DNA of 64,000 nt from Sesamum alatum (taxonomy: Eukaryota > Streptophyta > Magnoliopsida > Lamiales > Pedaliaceae), in the NCBI GenBank assembly GCA_034509735.1, contig JACGWO010000008.1, positions 16,007,864 to 16,071,863 on the forward strand. The letters run 5' to 3'. Below are positions 1 to 13,530 of this stretch, one piece after another. Made by a program: the position numbers and the translations under genes. The notes under the pieces were generated by a model. It ran no database searches. It was not told the DNA's origin and saw only the letters and a program-made list of their open reading frames with translations. The number at the start of each line of letters is the position of its first letter. The first letter of the stretch is position 1.

Positions 1-480
1 TGAGTCAATTTGTACACCTATTACCGTTCCTAAAAAGAACCTGATATATTTTGGACTTCAATTTGGAACACATGTGTGAAATTGGGAACGGTTAGTTGAC
101 CGGGAACACTTACCGTTCCTATATGGGTTCCTAGGGCCATGTCTATTTGGACCGGTCAGCTGACCGTTCCAACATGTAGTCCTACATAAGACCCTTTTAC
201 GCCATGGGTAAAAATGTAATGCAATATTCGTTCCAAATTGCGGGTATATAGTAAGTGCAATATTGTTACAATTACCGTTCCCAATCGTGCTCCAATTAGG
301 AACGGTCCTTTGCGTGTGCCTCATACCGTTCCTAATATGCCCAAACGGCTATATTACAACGGTAATATTACCGTTCCTGTCACCCCACCTGCGACCGTTC
401 CTAAAGCTGGAACAACGGCTATATTTAAACGGCTAGTTTTGTGTTCCAAATAATATTCCAATGCCCGTTCCAATATTTTC
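1..480. repeat. CACTA (En/Spm) subterminal repeat region
   Basis: The octamer ACCGTTCC or its complement GGAACGGT occurs exactly nine times in 400 bp: at 23, 112, 163, 274, 325, 370 and 394 forward, and at 85 and 299 reverse. A one-mismatch copy lies at 464. Dense short repeats in both orientations next to a transposase gene are typical of CACTA subterminal regions, where the transposase binds. The terminal CACTA inverted repeat itself is not in the window, so the element starts left of base 1. The assignment rests on the adjacent transposase-associated domain at 740. Confidence 0.75.
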
Positions 481-633
481 TATATATATGTCCCCCTTCT
501 TTGCCATTGTTCTTATAATTACTCTCCAACTCATTTTGTTGTAACTCCCCTGCTTGATTCTTTATACGGAAAATCAAACATATCAATTACCGAGCGCGAA
601 TTTTGCATTGATATTGATAGGTGTTTTGCTTAG

Positions 634-731
634 GTAAGTATGCAAAATTCTGTTATTTTTGTATATATATATATATATATATATATAATACTCTCGGCAT
701 TTAATTGCGTACTGTTGTAAATTATACGCAG
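634..731 (+). other. predicted intron in the leader of the CACTA gene
   Basis: The sequence reads TTAG|GTAAGTATG at the 5' side and TATACGCAG|GACC at the 3' side, a good plant donor and acceptor pair. It is 98 bp long, AT-rich and ends nine bases before the ATG at 740. Leader introns are common in plant CACTA transposase genes. No transcript evidence is available here. Confidence 0.55.
662..688. repeat. (TA)n microsatellite
   Basis: An uninterrupted run of about 13 TA dinucleotides lies inside the predicted leader intron. It is probably length-polymorphic. Confidence 0.9.
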
Positions 732-739
732 GACCAATC

Positions 740-1335
740 ATGTTAAGACAGTTGAGGAAATGGATGTATGATCGAGACATCCTAGGTGTGACGCTGGAGT
801 TTGAGGACAGTGTTACAATATTTTTAGAATGGGCTCAGTCTCAGCGTTCATATATGAACGGGGACAAGATTAAGAGTCCCTGCCGGAAGTGCAAAAACGA
901 ACGGTTCAAAACACCAGATGAGGTAAATTTAATTTGTGTATGTAAGGGTTTATGCCAGAATATTACAAATGAACTTCGTATGGAGATGAGAGGGTGCAGA
1001 AATACTTTGAAGCATTGACAGTGCCCCTTGTGCAGCAGCAGCAAACGCCACCCGTTCAGGAGGAGGATAGTTCGCATTGGGGTGATGCGGCTCAGATGGA
1101 TTGGGCGCAAAGGATGGTATTCAATGCCGCCGGGCCGTCATTCTGGTCTTCGTACAACTAGGAGGGACCGACTGATGATGGTACTCGGTATTGTCCATCT
1201 GATGTGGGTCCTAGTTCATATTACGATTCGGGGCCCTATGATTATGTGTCTGGCTTATCAGACCGTTTTTTTGATATAGTTCATGTTACGGACCAAGTTT
1301 CTACTATTCATATTCTAAGTGATATTATATTATAA
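740..1335 (+). pseudogene. CACTA transposase-associated domain protein, decayed
   Basis: The first 60 or so residues from the ATG at 740 match the plant transposase-associated domain (Pfam Transpos_assoc type) that opens En/Spm-like proteins: an RKWMYDR start, a FLEWAQSQ segment, then the cysteine cluster PCRKCKN. Around 930-955 the recognisable reading moves to another frame. In that frame a TGA stands where the family has Trp after a YYK motif, and a TAG interrupts the sequence near 1159. The acidic, Gln-rich sequence then runs on to a TAA at 1333. So there is one frameshift and two stops. The main transposase (Transposase_21 type) that should follow is absent; AT-rich repeat begins directly after. 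The product is not functional as written. Confidence 0.8.
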
Positions 1336-4300
1336 ATGTAAAAAAAAGTTAATTAAATTATAATTGAAGCCTTCAATACCAAAAGTAATGAATTGATGTA
1401 AACTCACATAAACAAATTTAACCATCTCATCGTCTACATAAATGAAAATAGTATTATAAATGCAATATTAATGATTTTAACAATTTGTAGGATCATATAA
1501 GTTGGGTTCTTCAACCACAAATAGAGAACTCATATCTTTTATATAAATAATAAATTGTTTTTATTATAATAATTTAACCTTTACTTTATGGAGTAAAACT
1601 ATTATTTTTAAATTGTAGAAATTTTGCTTTAAGATATATAATTAGCTAATCCAAATAACATACCAAAGTATCAAAATAATAATATTAACTTCATTCAGAG
1701 AGTATTAATATTGTTGGACATGTCCAATTGGCGAGTCCTTTCAATTTCTCCAATTTTTCTAATTATTTTTTAAATATATTACATTATAAATGTAAAAGAG
1801 AACAAAAACAATAAATAAAATAAAAGAAGTTTTTTACAATTAGTAGGATCAAAATTTACATAAACTAATTTAACCATCTCATCATCCATATAAATGAAAA
1901 TAGAATTCTAAATGCAATATTAATGATTTTAACAATTTGTAGGATCATATAAGATGGGTTCTTCACCCACAAATAGAGAACTCATATCTTTCATATAAAT
2001 AATAAATTATTTTTTATATTATAATAATTTTAACTTTTACTTTTTGAGTTAAATTATTATTTTTAAATTGTAGAAATTTGGTTTTAATAATTAGCTAATC
2101 CAAATAACATACCAAAGTATCAAAATAATAATAGAGTATTAATATTGTTGGGACGTGTCCAATTTGGCAAGTCATTTCAATTTCTCCAATTTTTCTAATT
2201 ATTTCCTAAATATATTCCATTGTAAATGTAAAAAGAATTGGAGTTAATTAAAATTATAAAATTCAATCAATAGATGTAAATTTCTAAATTCATAAAAAAA
2301 AATTTATAAAAAAAGCTAATTTTCCATTCTTTTTAATTATTTCATATTCTACAAGACATTTTTAATAAATATGTTATAAATGTAAAAAAGAATAAAATAA
2401 TAATGGAGCAGTAAATACAGAAGAATCATTCAATGTAAATAAAACTTGACCACAAAGAGATTATTTTTAATTTTATATTCATTATATTTTAAAATATATT
2501 TATTTGTATTTAAAAAAAATAGAGTATTAATAACATTTACAGTATTCTAACGTGGTATTTTCAATGAATATATTACATTATAAATGTAAAAGAGAACGAA
2601 ACAATAAATTCACATAAACTAATTTAACCATCTCATCGTTCACATAAATGAAAATAATATTATAAATGCAATATTAATGATTTTAACAATTTGTAGGAAC
2701 ATATAAGTTGGGTTCTTCAACCACAAATAGAGAACTCATATCTTTTATATAAATAATAAATTATTTTTATTATAATAATTTTAACGTTTACGTTTTGGAG
2801 TTAAATTATTATCTTTAAATTGTAGAAATTTTGCTTTAAGATATATAATTAACTAATCCAAATAACATACCAAATTATCAAAATAATAATATTAACTTCA
2901 TTCAAAGAGTATTAATATTGTTGGGACATGTCCAATTGACGAGTCCTTTCAATTTCTCCAATTTTTCCAATTATTTCCTAAATATATTACATTATAAATT
3001 TAAAAAGAAATATATTACATCATAAATGTAAAAAGAATTGGAGTTAATTAAACCATAATGGAAGTAATAAATACAAAAGAATCAATAGATGTCAAATTGT
3101 AAATTCATAAAAAATTAAAAAAAAAAATCTATTTTTTAATTATTTCATATTCTACAAGACATTTTTAATAAATATGTTACAATATAAATGTAAAAAAAGA
3201 ATTGGATAGTTAAAACAGTAATGGAGCAATAAATACAGAAGAATCATTCAAATTTAATAAAATTTGACCACAGAGATTATTTTTATATTTATATACATAA
3301 GAAATTATGTTTTAAATTATATTTATTTGTATTTGAGAAAAATGATAGAGTATTAATAACATTTACTAGTATTCTACGTGGTATGTTTAATGAATATATT
3401 ACATTATAAATATAAAAGAGAATGAAACAGTAAACAAAATAAAATAATTTTTTTACAATTAGTAGGATCAAAATTCACATAAACTAATTTAACCATCTCA
3501 TCATCCATATAAATGAAAATAGAATTATAAATGCAATATTAATCATTTTAACAATTTGTAGGATCATGTAAGTTGGGTTCTTCAACCACAAATAGAGAAC
3601 TCATATCTTTCATATAAATAATAAATTATTTTTCATATTATAATAATTTTAACCTTTACTTTTTTGGAGTTAAATTATTATTTTTAAATTGTAGAAATTT
3701 TTCTTTAATAATTAGCTAATCCAAATAACATACCAAAGTATCAAAATAAAAATAGAGTATTAATATTGTTGGGAAATGTCAAATTTGGCAATCCTTTCAA
3801 CTTCTCCAATTCTAATTATTTCCTAAATATATTACATTATAAATATAAAGAGAATTGGAGTTAATTAAAATTCTAAAATACAATCAATAGATGTAAATTT
3901 GTAAATTCATTAAAAAAATTTAAAAAAAAAAGAAGCTAATTTTCCATTTTTTAAATTATTTCATATTCTACAGACATTTTTAATAAATATGTTATAACTG
4001 TAAAAAAGAGTAAAAATATAATGGAGCAATAAATACAGAAGAATCATTCAATGTAAATAAAACTTAACCATAATGAGATTATTTTTTATTTTTATATTCA
4101 TTATGTTTTAAATTATATTTATTTGTATTTGAAAAAAAATTAGTGTATTAATAATATTTACAGTATTCTAACATGTTATTTTCAATGAATATATTGCATT
4201 ATAAATGTAAAAGAGAACGAAACAATAAATAAAATAAAAGAATTTTTTTAAATTAGTAGGATCAAAATTCACATAAACTAATTTAACCATCTCATCGTTC

Positions 4301-5765
4301 ATATAAATGAAAATAGTATTATAAATGCAATATTAATGATTTTAACAATTTGTAGGAACATATAAGTTGGGTTCTTCAACCCCAAATAGAGAACTCATAT
4401 CTTTTATATAAATAATAAATTATTTTTATTATAATAATTTTAACGTTTACGTTTTGGAGTTAAATTATTATCTTTAAATTGTAAAAATTTTGCTTTAAGA
4501 TATATAATTAGCTAATCCAAATAACATACCAAATTATCAAAATAATAATATTAACTTCATTCAAAGAGTATTAATATTGTTGGGACATGTCCAATTGACG
4601 AGTCCTTTAAATTTCTCCAATTTTTCCAATTATTTCCTAAATATATTACATTATAAATTTAAAAAGAAATATATTACATCATAAATGTAAAAAGAATTGG
4701 AGTTAATTAAACCATAATGGAAGTAATAAATACAAAAGAATCAATAGATGTCAAATTGTAAATTCATAAAAAATTAAAAAAAAACATTTTTCTATTTTTT
4801 TATTTATTTCATATTCTACAAGACATTTTTAATAAATATGTTACAATATAAATGTAAAAAAGAATTGGGTAGTTAAAACAGTAATGGAGCAATAAATACA
4901 GAAGAATCATTCAAATTTAATAAAATTTGACCACAGAGATTATTTTTATATTTATATACATAAGAAATTATGTTTTAAATTATATTTATTTGTATTTGAG
5001 AAAAAAATTAGAGTATTAATAACATTTACTAGTATTCTAAGTGGTATTTTTAATGAATATATTACATTATAAATATAAAAGGAATTGGAGTTAATTAAAA
5101 TTATAAAATACAATCAATAGATGTAAAATTGTAAATTCATAAAAACATAATTTAGAAAAAAAGCTAATTTTCCATTTTTTTAATTACTCCATATTCTACA
5201 AGACATTTATAATAAATATGTTATAAATGTAAAAAAGAATATAACTATAATGGAGCAATAAATACAGAAGAATCATTCAATGTAAATAAAACTTGACCAT
5301 AAAGAGATTATTTTTATTTTTATATTCATTATGTTCTAAATTATATTTATTTTTATTTGAAAAAAATTTTAGAATATTAACAACATTTATAGTATTCTAA
5401 CGTGTTATTTTCAATGAATATATTACATTATAGATGTAAAAGAAAACGAAACAATAAATAAAATAAAAGAATTTTTATACAATTAGTAGGATCAGAATTC
5501 ACATAAACTAATTTAACCACCTCATCGTCCATAAAAGTGAAAAAAGTATTATAAATGCAATATTAATAATTTTAACAATTTATTGGAACATATAAGTTGG
5601 GTTCTTCAACCACAAATAGAGAACTCATAACTTTTATATAAATAATAAATTATTTTTATTATAATAATTTTAACCTTTACGTTTTGAAGTTAAATTATTA
5701 TCTTTAAATTGTAGAAATTTTTCTTTAAGATACATAATTAGCTAATCCAAATAACATACCAAAGT
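1336..5765. repeat. AT-rich higher-order repeat array, left block
   Basis: The block has no coding sequence and is extremely AT-rich. A recurring core contains GTAGGATCATATAAG, then CCACAAATAGAGAACTCAT, then AATAAATAATAAATTA, then AAATTGTAGAAATTTTGC. The GAGAACTCAT landmark falls at 1524, 1976, 2730, 3595, 4389 and 5619. Two variants alternate: one followed by TCTTTTATATAAAT or close to it (1524, 2730, 4389, 5619), one by TCTTTCATATAAAT (1976, 3595). A second landmark, TCAATGAATATATT and near forms, lies at 2561, 3389, 4182, about 5050 and 5411. This gives monomers of about 0.8 kb arranged as a dimer of 1621 bp (2561 to 4182), with truncated units at both ends. It is not a known satellite to me. 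Confidence 0.8.
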
Positions 5766-6845
5766 ATATATTTAAATATTATAGGAGAACATATTACCGA
5801 ACTAAATAAAAAAATAGATAAAATATCGACAACAGAAAATTAGTTCTAAAAATACAATAATTAGTGGAGTAAATAAAGAAATTATAGCAAAATCATCAAT
5901 CCAACCACCTCCTGACATTGAAGTTTTCCATTTAAAACCCTTAGGAGAATTAGAGAAATTATTAGATAAAAAATTTAGGGACTCAAAATTAAATACCTTA
6001 AGTGATGATATCACAACTAAAAATAGTAAAAAAATTTGCCAGAAGGAATAAATAAAATAGAGAAATATGCTAGGAAGCCTATGCAAACAAAATTTTATTA
6101 TCCTAGGCCCACACCTCAAGACATACTATATGAGGAACAAGAGATTTATGACCAGCATAGCTATAATGGAAAACAAATTTATGAATGGAATATTAATGGA
6201 TATACAGAAAGACAAATCTACAATACTATTCATAGAATGATGATGTATAGTATTGTCTGTAAAGGAAATAATAATACAGATAAGGCTATTGCTAAAATGA
6301 TTATAGCAGGTTTTACGGGCCAATTAAAAGGTTGGTGGGATAATTATCTTAGCCCGATGGACAAAAATGAAATTTTGAGTACAGTCAAGCCAGAAAATAT
6401 GGAAGAACAAGCAGTTTATACACTTGTCATAAATATAGTAGAACATTTTACAGGAAGATGGTCCGATAATAGTGAAAATATTAGGACCCTAGAGTATTCT
6501 ACAAAGAGAACATTCTACAAAGATGTCTCCTTACTAGAGTAATGGAACTCCCAAAATTCAATGATGCTCACTGGAAATCTAGATTCATCGATGGACTTCC
6601 TCACCTATTCGCTGAAAGAGTTAGGAAAAATCTCAGGAATGGAGGGTTAGCAATAAATTATAATCAATATACTTATGGGAAGTTAATTGAAACTTGCATT
6701 CAAGAAGGTTTAAATCTATGCAATGAAATTAGATTAAATAAACAAATCAAAAGACAAAATTTAACAGATAAGAAACAACTAGGAGAATTTTGTGCTCAAT
6801 TTGGAATATAAATGATGCCGTCAGATAATTCCAATTATTGTTTTC
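5766..6845 (+). pseudogene. endogenous pararetrovirus (Caulimoviridae-like) capsid-region fragment
   Basis: The middle of the fragment has a long open frame from about 6036 to 6542 with no in-frame ATG at its head; the upstream coding-like stretch (about 5890-6050) is in another frame. A second frame break at 6540 leads into a further ~90 codons ending with TAA at 6811. The protein contains the motif FTGQLKGWWDNYL, followed by a segment resembling the capsid/gag region of polyproteins from endogenous plant pararetroviruses (petuvirus/florendovirus-like). That family identification comes from memory of such sequences. At least two frameshifts, stops upstream and the absence of protease, RT and movement-protein parts make it a dead fossil. 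AT-rich repeat borders both sides: left near 5765, where an array copy breaks off after ACCAAAGTAT, and right near 6845. Confidence 0.65.
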
Positions 6846-9800
6846 TTAATAAATATTTACCAAATCATAATAAATAAATAAATTGTTTAATAAATTACAA
6901 AAAAAATTGCTTTATCATAAATAATTAGTTCTTTAGATAATAATTATTTTTACTTGAAGTAATCTAAATAAAATAATAAATAAAAGATTTTTTTTACAAT
7001 TAGTAGGATCCTATATCATAATAGAAAATTTTAATGAATAATAAATTATGCTCGATAAATTAAAAGCATAATAGAAATTTTGCTTTACTATTAAATTCAA
7101 TAATAAATGATATTTTTTACAATTAGTAGGATCCTATAAGCTAAACACAAATAAAAAAATTTAATAAATAATAAATTATGCTCGTATTTGAGATAAATTA
7201 AAAGCAGAATAAATAAATTTTAAAATTGTAGAAATTTTGCTTTACTATTAAATTCTTTGAAATTATTGTTTAATAGTACTATAATATTAGTAAATTTTAT
7301 ATTTTGGTATTTGAGAAAAATTTTAACCTCTTGATGTTGAATTACTTTAATATAAATAAATTATTTTTTTAATAAAATTAATGGAATAATAATTTTAAAT
7401 AAATATTTTAATTTTTTTTTTAATAAAATTATACTACGTAAGCAAAAGCTTAGCGAGGCTTTAAATATATTACAAAAAAATTGTTTTATCATAAATTCTT
7501 TGAAATTTTTGTTTAATTTAGTACATATAGTAAATTTTAATATATTACAAAAAAATTGCTTTATCATAAATAATAAGTTCTTTATATATTTTTATTTGAA
7601 GTAATCTAAATAAAATAATAAATAAAATATTTTTTTTACAATTAGTAGGATCCTATAAGCTAACCACGAATAGAAAAATTTAATAAATAATAAATTATGC
7701 TTGTATTTGAGATAAATTGAAAGCATAATAAATACATTTTAAAATTGTAAAATTTTTTCTTTACTATTAAATTCTTTGAAATTTTTGTTTAATTTAGTAC
7801 ATATAATATTAGTAAATTTTATATTTTGGTATTTGAGGAAAATTTTAACTTCTTGCTGTTGAATTACTTTAATAAATAAATTACATTTTTAATAAATTAA
7901 ATGGAATAATAATTTTAAATAAATATTTCACCACAATCATAATTTTTTATTTAATAAATAATAAATTATGCTTGATAAATTAAAAGCATAATAGAAATTT
8001 TGCTTTACTATTAAATTCTTTAAAATTTTACTTTAATTTAGTACATAAAATATAATAAATAATAAATTATGCTTGTATTTGAGATAAATTAAAAGCATAA
8101 TAAATAAATTTTAAAATTGTAGAAATTTTGCCTTACTATTAAATTCTTCGAAATTTTTCTTTAATTTAGTTACATATAATATTAGTAAATTTAATATTTT
8201 GGTATTTGAGAAAAATTTTAACCTCTTGATGTTTAAATAGTTTAATAAATAAATTATTTTTTCAATAAATTTAATGGAATGTTCTTTTAAATAAATATTT
8301 TACCACAAATCATAATTTATTATTTATTAATTTTGTTCACAAATAACATTAGAAAATTGGCAAACTCCTCCTCATTTACTGGAGTTGAATTATTATTTTT
8401 TTAATAAATATTAACCACAATTCATAATAAATAAATTACTTTTTTAATAAATTACAAAAATTGGCTTTATCATAAATAATAGTTCTAAATAAAATAATAA
8501 ATAACAGATTTATTTTTTACAATTTTAGTAGAATTCTATATGCTAACCACGAATAGAAAAATTTAATAAATAATAAATTATGCTTGATAAATTAAAAGCA
8601 TAATAAATAAATTTTAAAATTGTTGAAATTTTGCCTTACTATTAAATTCTTTGAAATTTTTCTTTAATTTAGTACATATAATATTAGTAAATTTAATATT
8701 TTGGTATTTGAGAAAAATTTTAACCTCTTGAAGTTGAAATACTTTAATAAATAAAATATTTTTTTAATAAATTTAATGGAATATTAATTTTAAATAAATA
8801 TTTTACCACAAATCATAATTTATAATTTTTACCAGTAATCTAAAACAAATAATAATAAACGATTTTATTTTACAATTAGTAGGATCGCCTATATGCCACG
8901 AATAGAAAATTTTAATAAAGAATAAATTATGCTTGATAAATTAAAAGCATAATAGAAATTTTGCTTTACTATTAAATTCTTTAAAATTTTACTTTAATTT
9001 AGTACATAAAATATAATAAATAATTAATTATGCTTGTATTTGAGATGAATTAAAAGCATAATAAATAAATTTTAAAATTGTAGAAATTTTGCCTTACTAT
9101 TAAATTCTTCGAAATTTTTCTTTAATTTAGCACATACAATATTAGTAAATTTAATATTTTGGTATTTGAGAAAAATTTTAACCTCTTGATGTTTAAATAG
9201 TTTAATAAATAAATTATTTTCTCAATAAATTTAATGGAATGTTCATTTTAAATAAATATTTTACCACAAATCATAATTTATTATTTATTAATTTTGTTCA
9301 CAAATAACAATTTTCTAACTCCTCCCATTTACTGGAGTTGAATTATTTTTTTAATAAATATTAACCACGCCTTACTATTAAATTCTTTGAAATTTTTCTT
9401 TAATTTAGTACATATAATATTAGTAAATTTAATATTTTGGTATTTGATAAAAAATTTAACCTCTTGATGTTGAAATATTTTAATAAATAAATTTATTTTT
9501 TTAATAAATTTAATGGAATATTAATTTTAAATAAATATTTTACCACAAATCATAATTTATTATTTATTAATTTTGTTCACAAATAACATTTAGAAAATAG
9601 GCAAAAACAATAAATTTTAAAATTGTAGAAATTTTGCCTTACTATTAAATTCTTTGAAATTTTTCTTTAATTTAGTACATATAATATTAGTAAATTTAAT
9701 ATTATGGTATTTTAACCTCTTGATGTTGAAATACTTTAATAAATAAATTATTTTTTTAATAATTTTAACGGAATATTGATTTTAAATAAATATTTTACCA

Positions 9801-12800
9801 CAAATCATAATTTATTATTTATCAATTTTGTTCACAAATAACATTTAGAAAATTGGCAAACTCCTCATTTACTGGAGTGGAATTATTATTTTTTAATAAA
9901 TATCTACCACAAATCATAATAAATAAATGATTTTTTTAATAAATTACAAAAATTTGCTTTATCATAAATAATTAGTTCTTTATATGATAATTAATTTTAT
10001 TTGAAGTTATCTAAATAAAATAATCACGAATAGAAAAATTTAATAAATAATAAATTATGCTTGATAAATTAAAACCATAAAAAATAAATTTTTAAAATTG
10101 TAGAAATTTTGCTTTACTATTAAATTCTTTGAAAATTTTCTTTAATTTAATACATACAGTGTAATAAATAATGAATTATGCTTTTGAGATAAATCAAAAG
10201 CATAATAAATAAATTTTAAAATTGTAGAAATTTTGCTTTACTATTAAATTTTTTGAAATTTTTGTTTAATTTAGTACATTTAATATTAGTAAATTTAATA
10301 TTTTGATATTTGAGAAAAAATTTAACATCTTGAATTACTTTAAGAAATAAATTATTTTTTTAATCAATTTAATGGAATAATAATTTTAAATTAATATTTT
10401 ACCACAAATTGTAATTTTTTATTTATTAATTTTGTTCACAAATAACATTTAGAAAATTGACAAACTCATATTATTTTTTAATAATTATTTACCAAATCAT
10501 AATAAATAAATAAATTTTTTAATAAGTTACAAAAAATTGCTTTATCATAAATAATTAGTTCTTTATTTGAAGTTATCTAAATAAAATAATAAATAAAAGA
10601 TTTTTTTTTACAACTAGTAGGATGCTAACCACTAATAGAAAAATTTAATAAATAATAAATTATTCTTCATAAAGTAAAAGCATAATAGAAATTTTGAATA
10701 ATAAATTATGCTTGTATTTTAGGTAAATTAAAAGCATTAAACTTGTAGAAAGTTTGCTTTACTGTTAAATTCTTTGAAATTTTCGTTTAATTTAGTTTAT
10801 ATAGTAAATTTTAATAAATTATAAAAATTTGCTTTATCATAAATAATTAGTTCTTTATATAGAATAATAAATAGAAGATTTTTTTTTTTTACAATTAGTA
10901 GGATCCTATAAGCTATAAATAAATTTTTTAATAAATTACAAAAAAGTTGCTTTATCATAAATAATTAGTTCTTTATATAATAATTATTTTTTCTTTAAGT
11001 AATCTAAATAAAAATTAAGTAATCTAACCACGAATAGAAAAATTTAACAAATAATAAATTATGCTTGATAAATTAAAAGCATAATAAATAAATTTTAAAA
11101 TTGTAGAAATTTTGCCTTACTATTAAATTCTTCAAATTTTTTCTTTAATTTAGTACATATAATATTAGTAAATTTAATATTTTGGTATTTGAAAAAAAAT
11201 TTAACCTCTTGGTGTTTAAATACTTTAATAAATAAATTATTTTTTAATAAATTAATGGAATATTGATTTTAAATAAATATTTTACCACAAATCATAATTT
11301 ATTATTTATTAATTTTGTTCACAAATAACATTTAGAAAATTGGCAAACTCCTCCTTGCAGTTGAATTATTATTTTTTAAGTAAATATTTACCACAATTCA
11401 TAATAAATAAATTATTTTTTTAATAAATTATAAAAATTTGCTTTATCATAAATAATTAGTTCTTTATATAATAATTAATTATTTTTACTTGAAGTTATCT
11501 AAATAAAATAATAAATAACAAATTTTTTTTTTACAATTTTAGTAGGATTCTATATGCTAACCACGAATAGAAAAATTTAATAAATAATAAATTATGCTTG
11601 ATAAATTAAAGCATAATAAATAAATTTTAAAATTGTAGAAATTTTGCCTTACTATTAAATTCTTTGAAATTTTTCTTTAATTTAGTACATATAATATTTA
11701 CTGGAGTTGAATTATTATTTTTTTAATAAATATCTACCACAAATCAAAATAAATAAATTATTTTTTTAGTTCTTTATATAATAATTATTTTTATTTGATG
11801 TTATCTAAATAAAATAATAAATAACAGATTGTTTTTTACAATCACGAATAGAAAATTTTAATAAATAATAAATTATGCTTGATAAATTAAAAGCATAATA
11901 AATAAATTTTAAAAATTGTAGAAATTTTGCCTTACTATTAAATTCCTTGAAATTTTTCTTTAATTTAGTACATATGATATTTACTGGAGTGGAATTATTA
12001 TTTTTTTAATAAATATCTACCACAAATCAAAATAAATAAATTATTCTTTTAGTTCTTTATATAATAATTATTTTTATTTGAAGTTATCTAAATAAAATAA
12101 TAAATAACAGATTGTTTTTTACCATCACGAATGGAAAATTTTAATAAATAATAAATTTATGCTTGATAAATTAAAATCATAAAAAATAAATTTTAAAACT
12201 GTAGAAATTTTGCTTTACTATTAAATTCTTTGAAAATTTTCTTTAATTTAGTACATACAGTATAATAAATAATGATTAAGCATAATAAATAAATTTTAAA
12301 ATTCTAGAAATTTTGCTTTACTATTAAATTCTTTGAAATTTTTGTTTAATTTAGTACATTTAATATTTTGGTATTTGAGAAAAAATTTAACATCTTGAAT
12401 TACTTTAAGAAATAAATTATTCTTTTAATCAATTTAATGGAATAATAATTTTAAATTAATATTATACCACAAATGGTAATTTTTTATTTATTAATTTTGT
12501 TCACAGATAACATTTAGAAAATTGACAAACTCATTTATTAAAATATTTACCAAATCATAATAAATAAATAAATTTTTTAAAAGTTACAAAAAATTGCTTT
12601 ATCATAAATAATTAGTTCTTTATATAATAATTCTTCTAACTTTTACAATTAGTAGGATGCTAATCACGAATAGAAATTTTGCTTTACTACTAAATAAATA
12701 ATAAATTATGCTTGTACTTTAGATAAATTAAAAGCATTAAAATTGTAGAAATTTTGCTTTACTGTTAAATCTTTGAAATTTTGTTTAATTAGTACATATA

Positions 12801-13530
12801 GTAAATTTTAATAAATTATAAAAATTTGCTTTATCATAAATAATTAGTTCTTTATATAATAATTATTTTTATTTGATGTAATCTTAATAAGATAATAAAT
12901 AAAAGATTTTTTTTTACAATTAGTAGGATCCTATAAGCTACAAATAAAATTTTTAATAAATTATAAAAAAATTGCTTTATCATAAATAATTAGTTCTTTA
13001 TATAATAATTATTTTTATTTGTAGTAATCTAAATAAAATAATAAATAAAAGATATTTTTACAATTAGTGGGATCCTATATACTAACCACGAATAGAAAAA
13101 TTTATATTATGCTTGATAAATTAAAAGCATAATAGAAATTTTAAATTCTTCAAATTTTTTCTTTAATTTAGTACATATAATATTAGTAAATTTAATATTT
13201 TGAATTTGAGAAAAATTTAATTACTTTAATAAATAATTTTTTTTAAATAAATTTAATGGAATAATGATTTTAAATAAATATTTTACCACAAATCATAATT
13301 TTTTATTTATTAATTTTACATTTAGAAAATTGGCAAACTACACCTCATTTACTGGAGTTGAATTATTATATTTTTTAATAAATATAAATAATAATAAATA
13401 TTTTTTTAATAAATTACAAAAATTTAGTTTCTCATAAATAATTAGTTCTTTATATAATAATTATTTTTATTTGAAGTTATCTAAATAAAATAATAAATAA
13501 CAGATTTTTTTTTACAATTTTAGAAAAAAA
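6846..13530. repeat. AT-rich repeat array, right block
   Basis: This is an irregular tandem array with no coding capacity. The longest recurring unit is about 0.6-0.7 kb and reads in order: TTTTACAATTAGTAGGATC, CTAACCACGAATAG, AATAAATAATAAATTATGCT, TTAAAAGCATAATA, ATTGTAGAAATTTTGC, TTACTATTAAATTC, TTTAGTACATATAATATTAG, TTTTGGTATTTGAGAA, then TTTACCACAAATCATAAT. The AAATTATGCTTG segment recurs at least fifteen times, often in truncated sub-units. The order and wording of the core match the left block (GTAGGATC, CCAC-AATAGA, AATAAATAATAAATTA, TTGTAGAAATTTTGC), so both blocks look like diverged parts of one family. Short inverted and truncated pieces near 10600-13500 suggest repeated unequal exchange. 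Confidence 0.8.

Noticed and set aside
1028..1279. Plus-strand frame of 83 codons
   Set aside because: It is out of frame with the CACTA-type homology, which reads in a different frame through the same bases.
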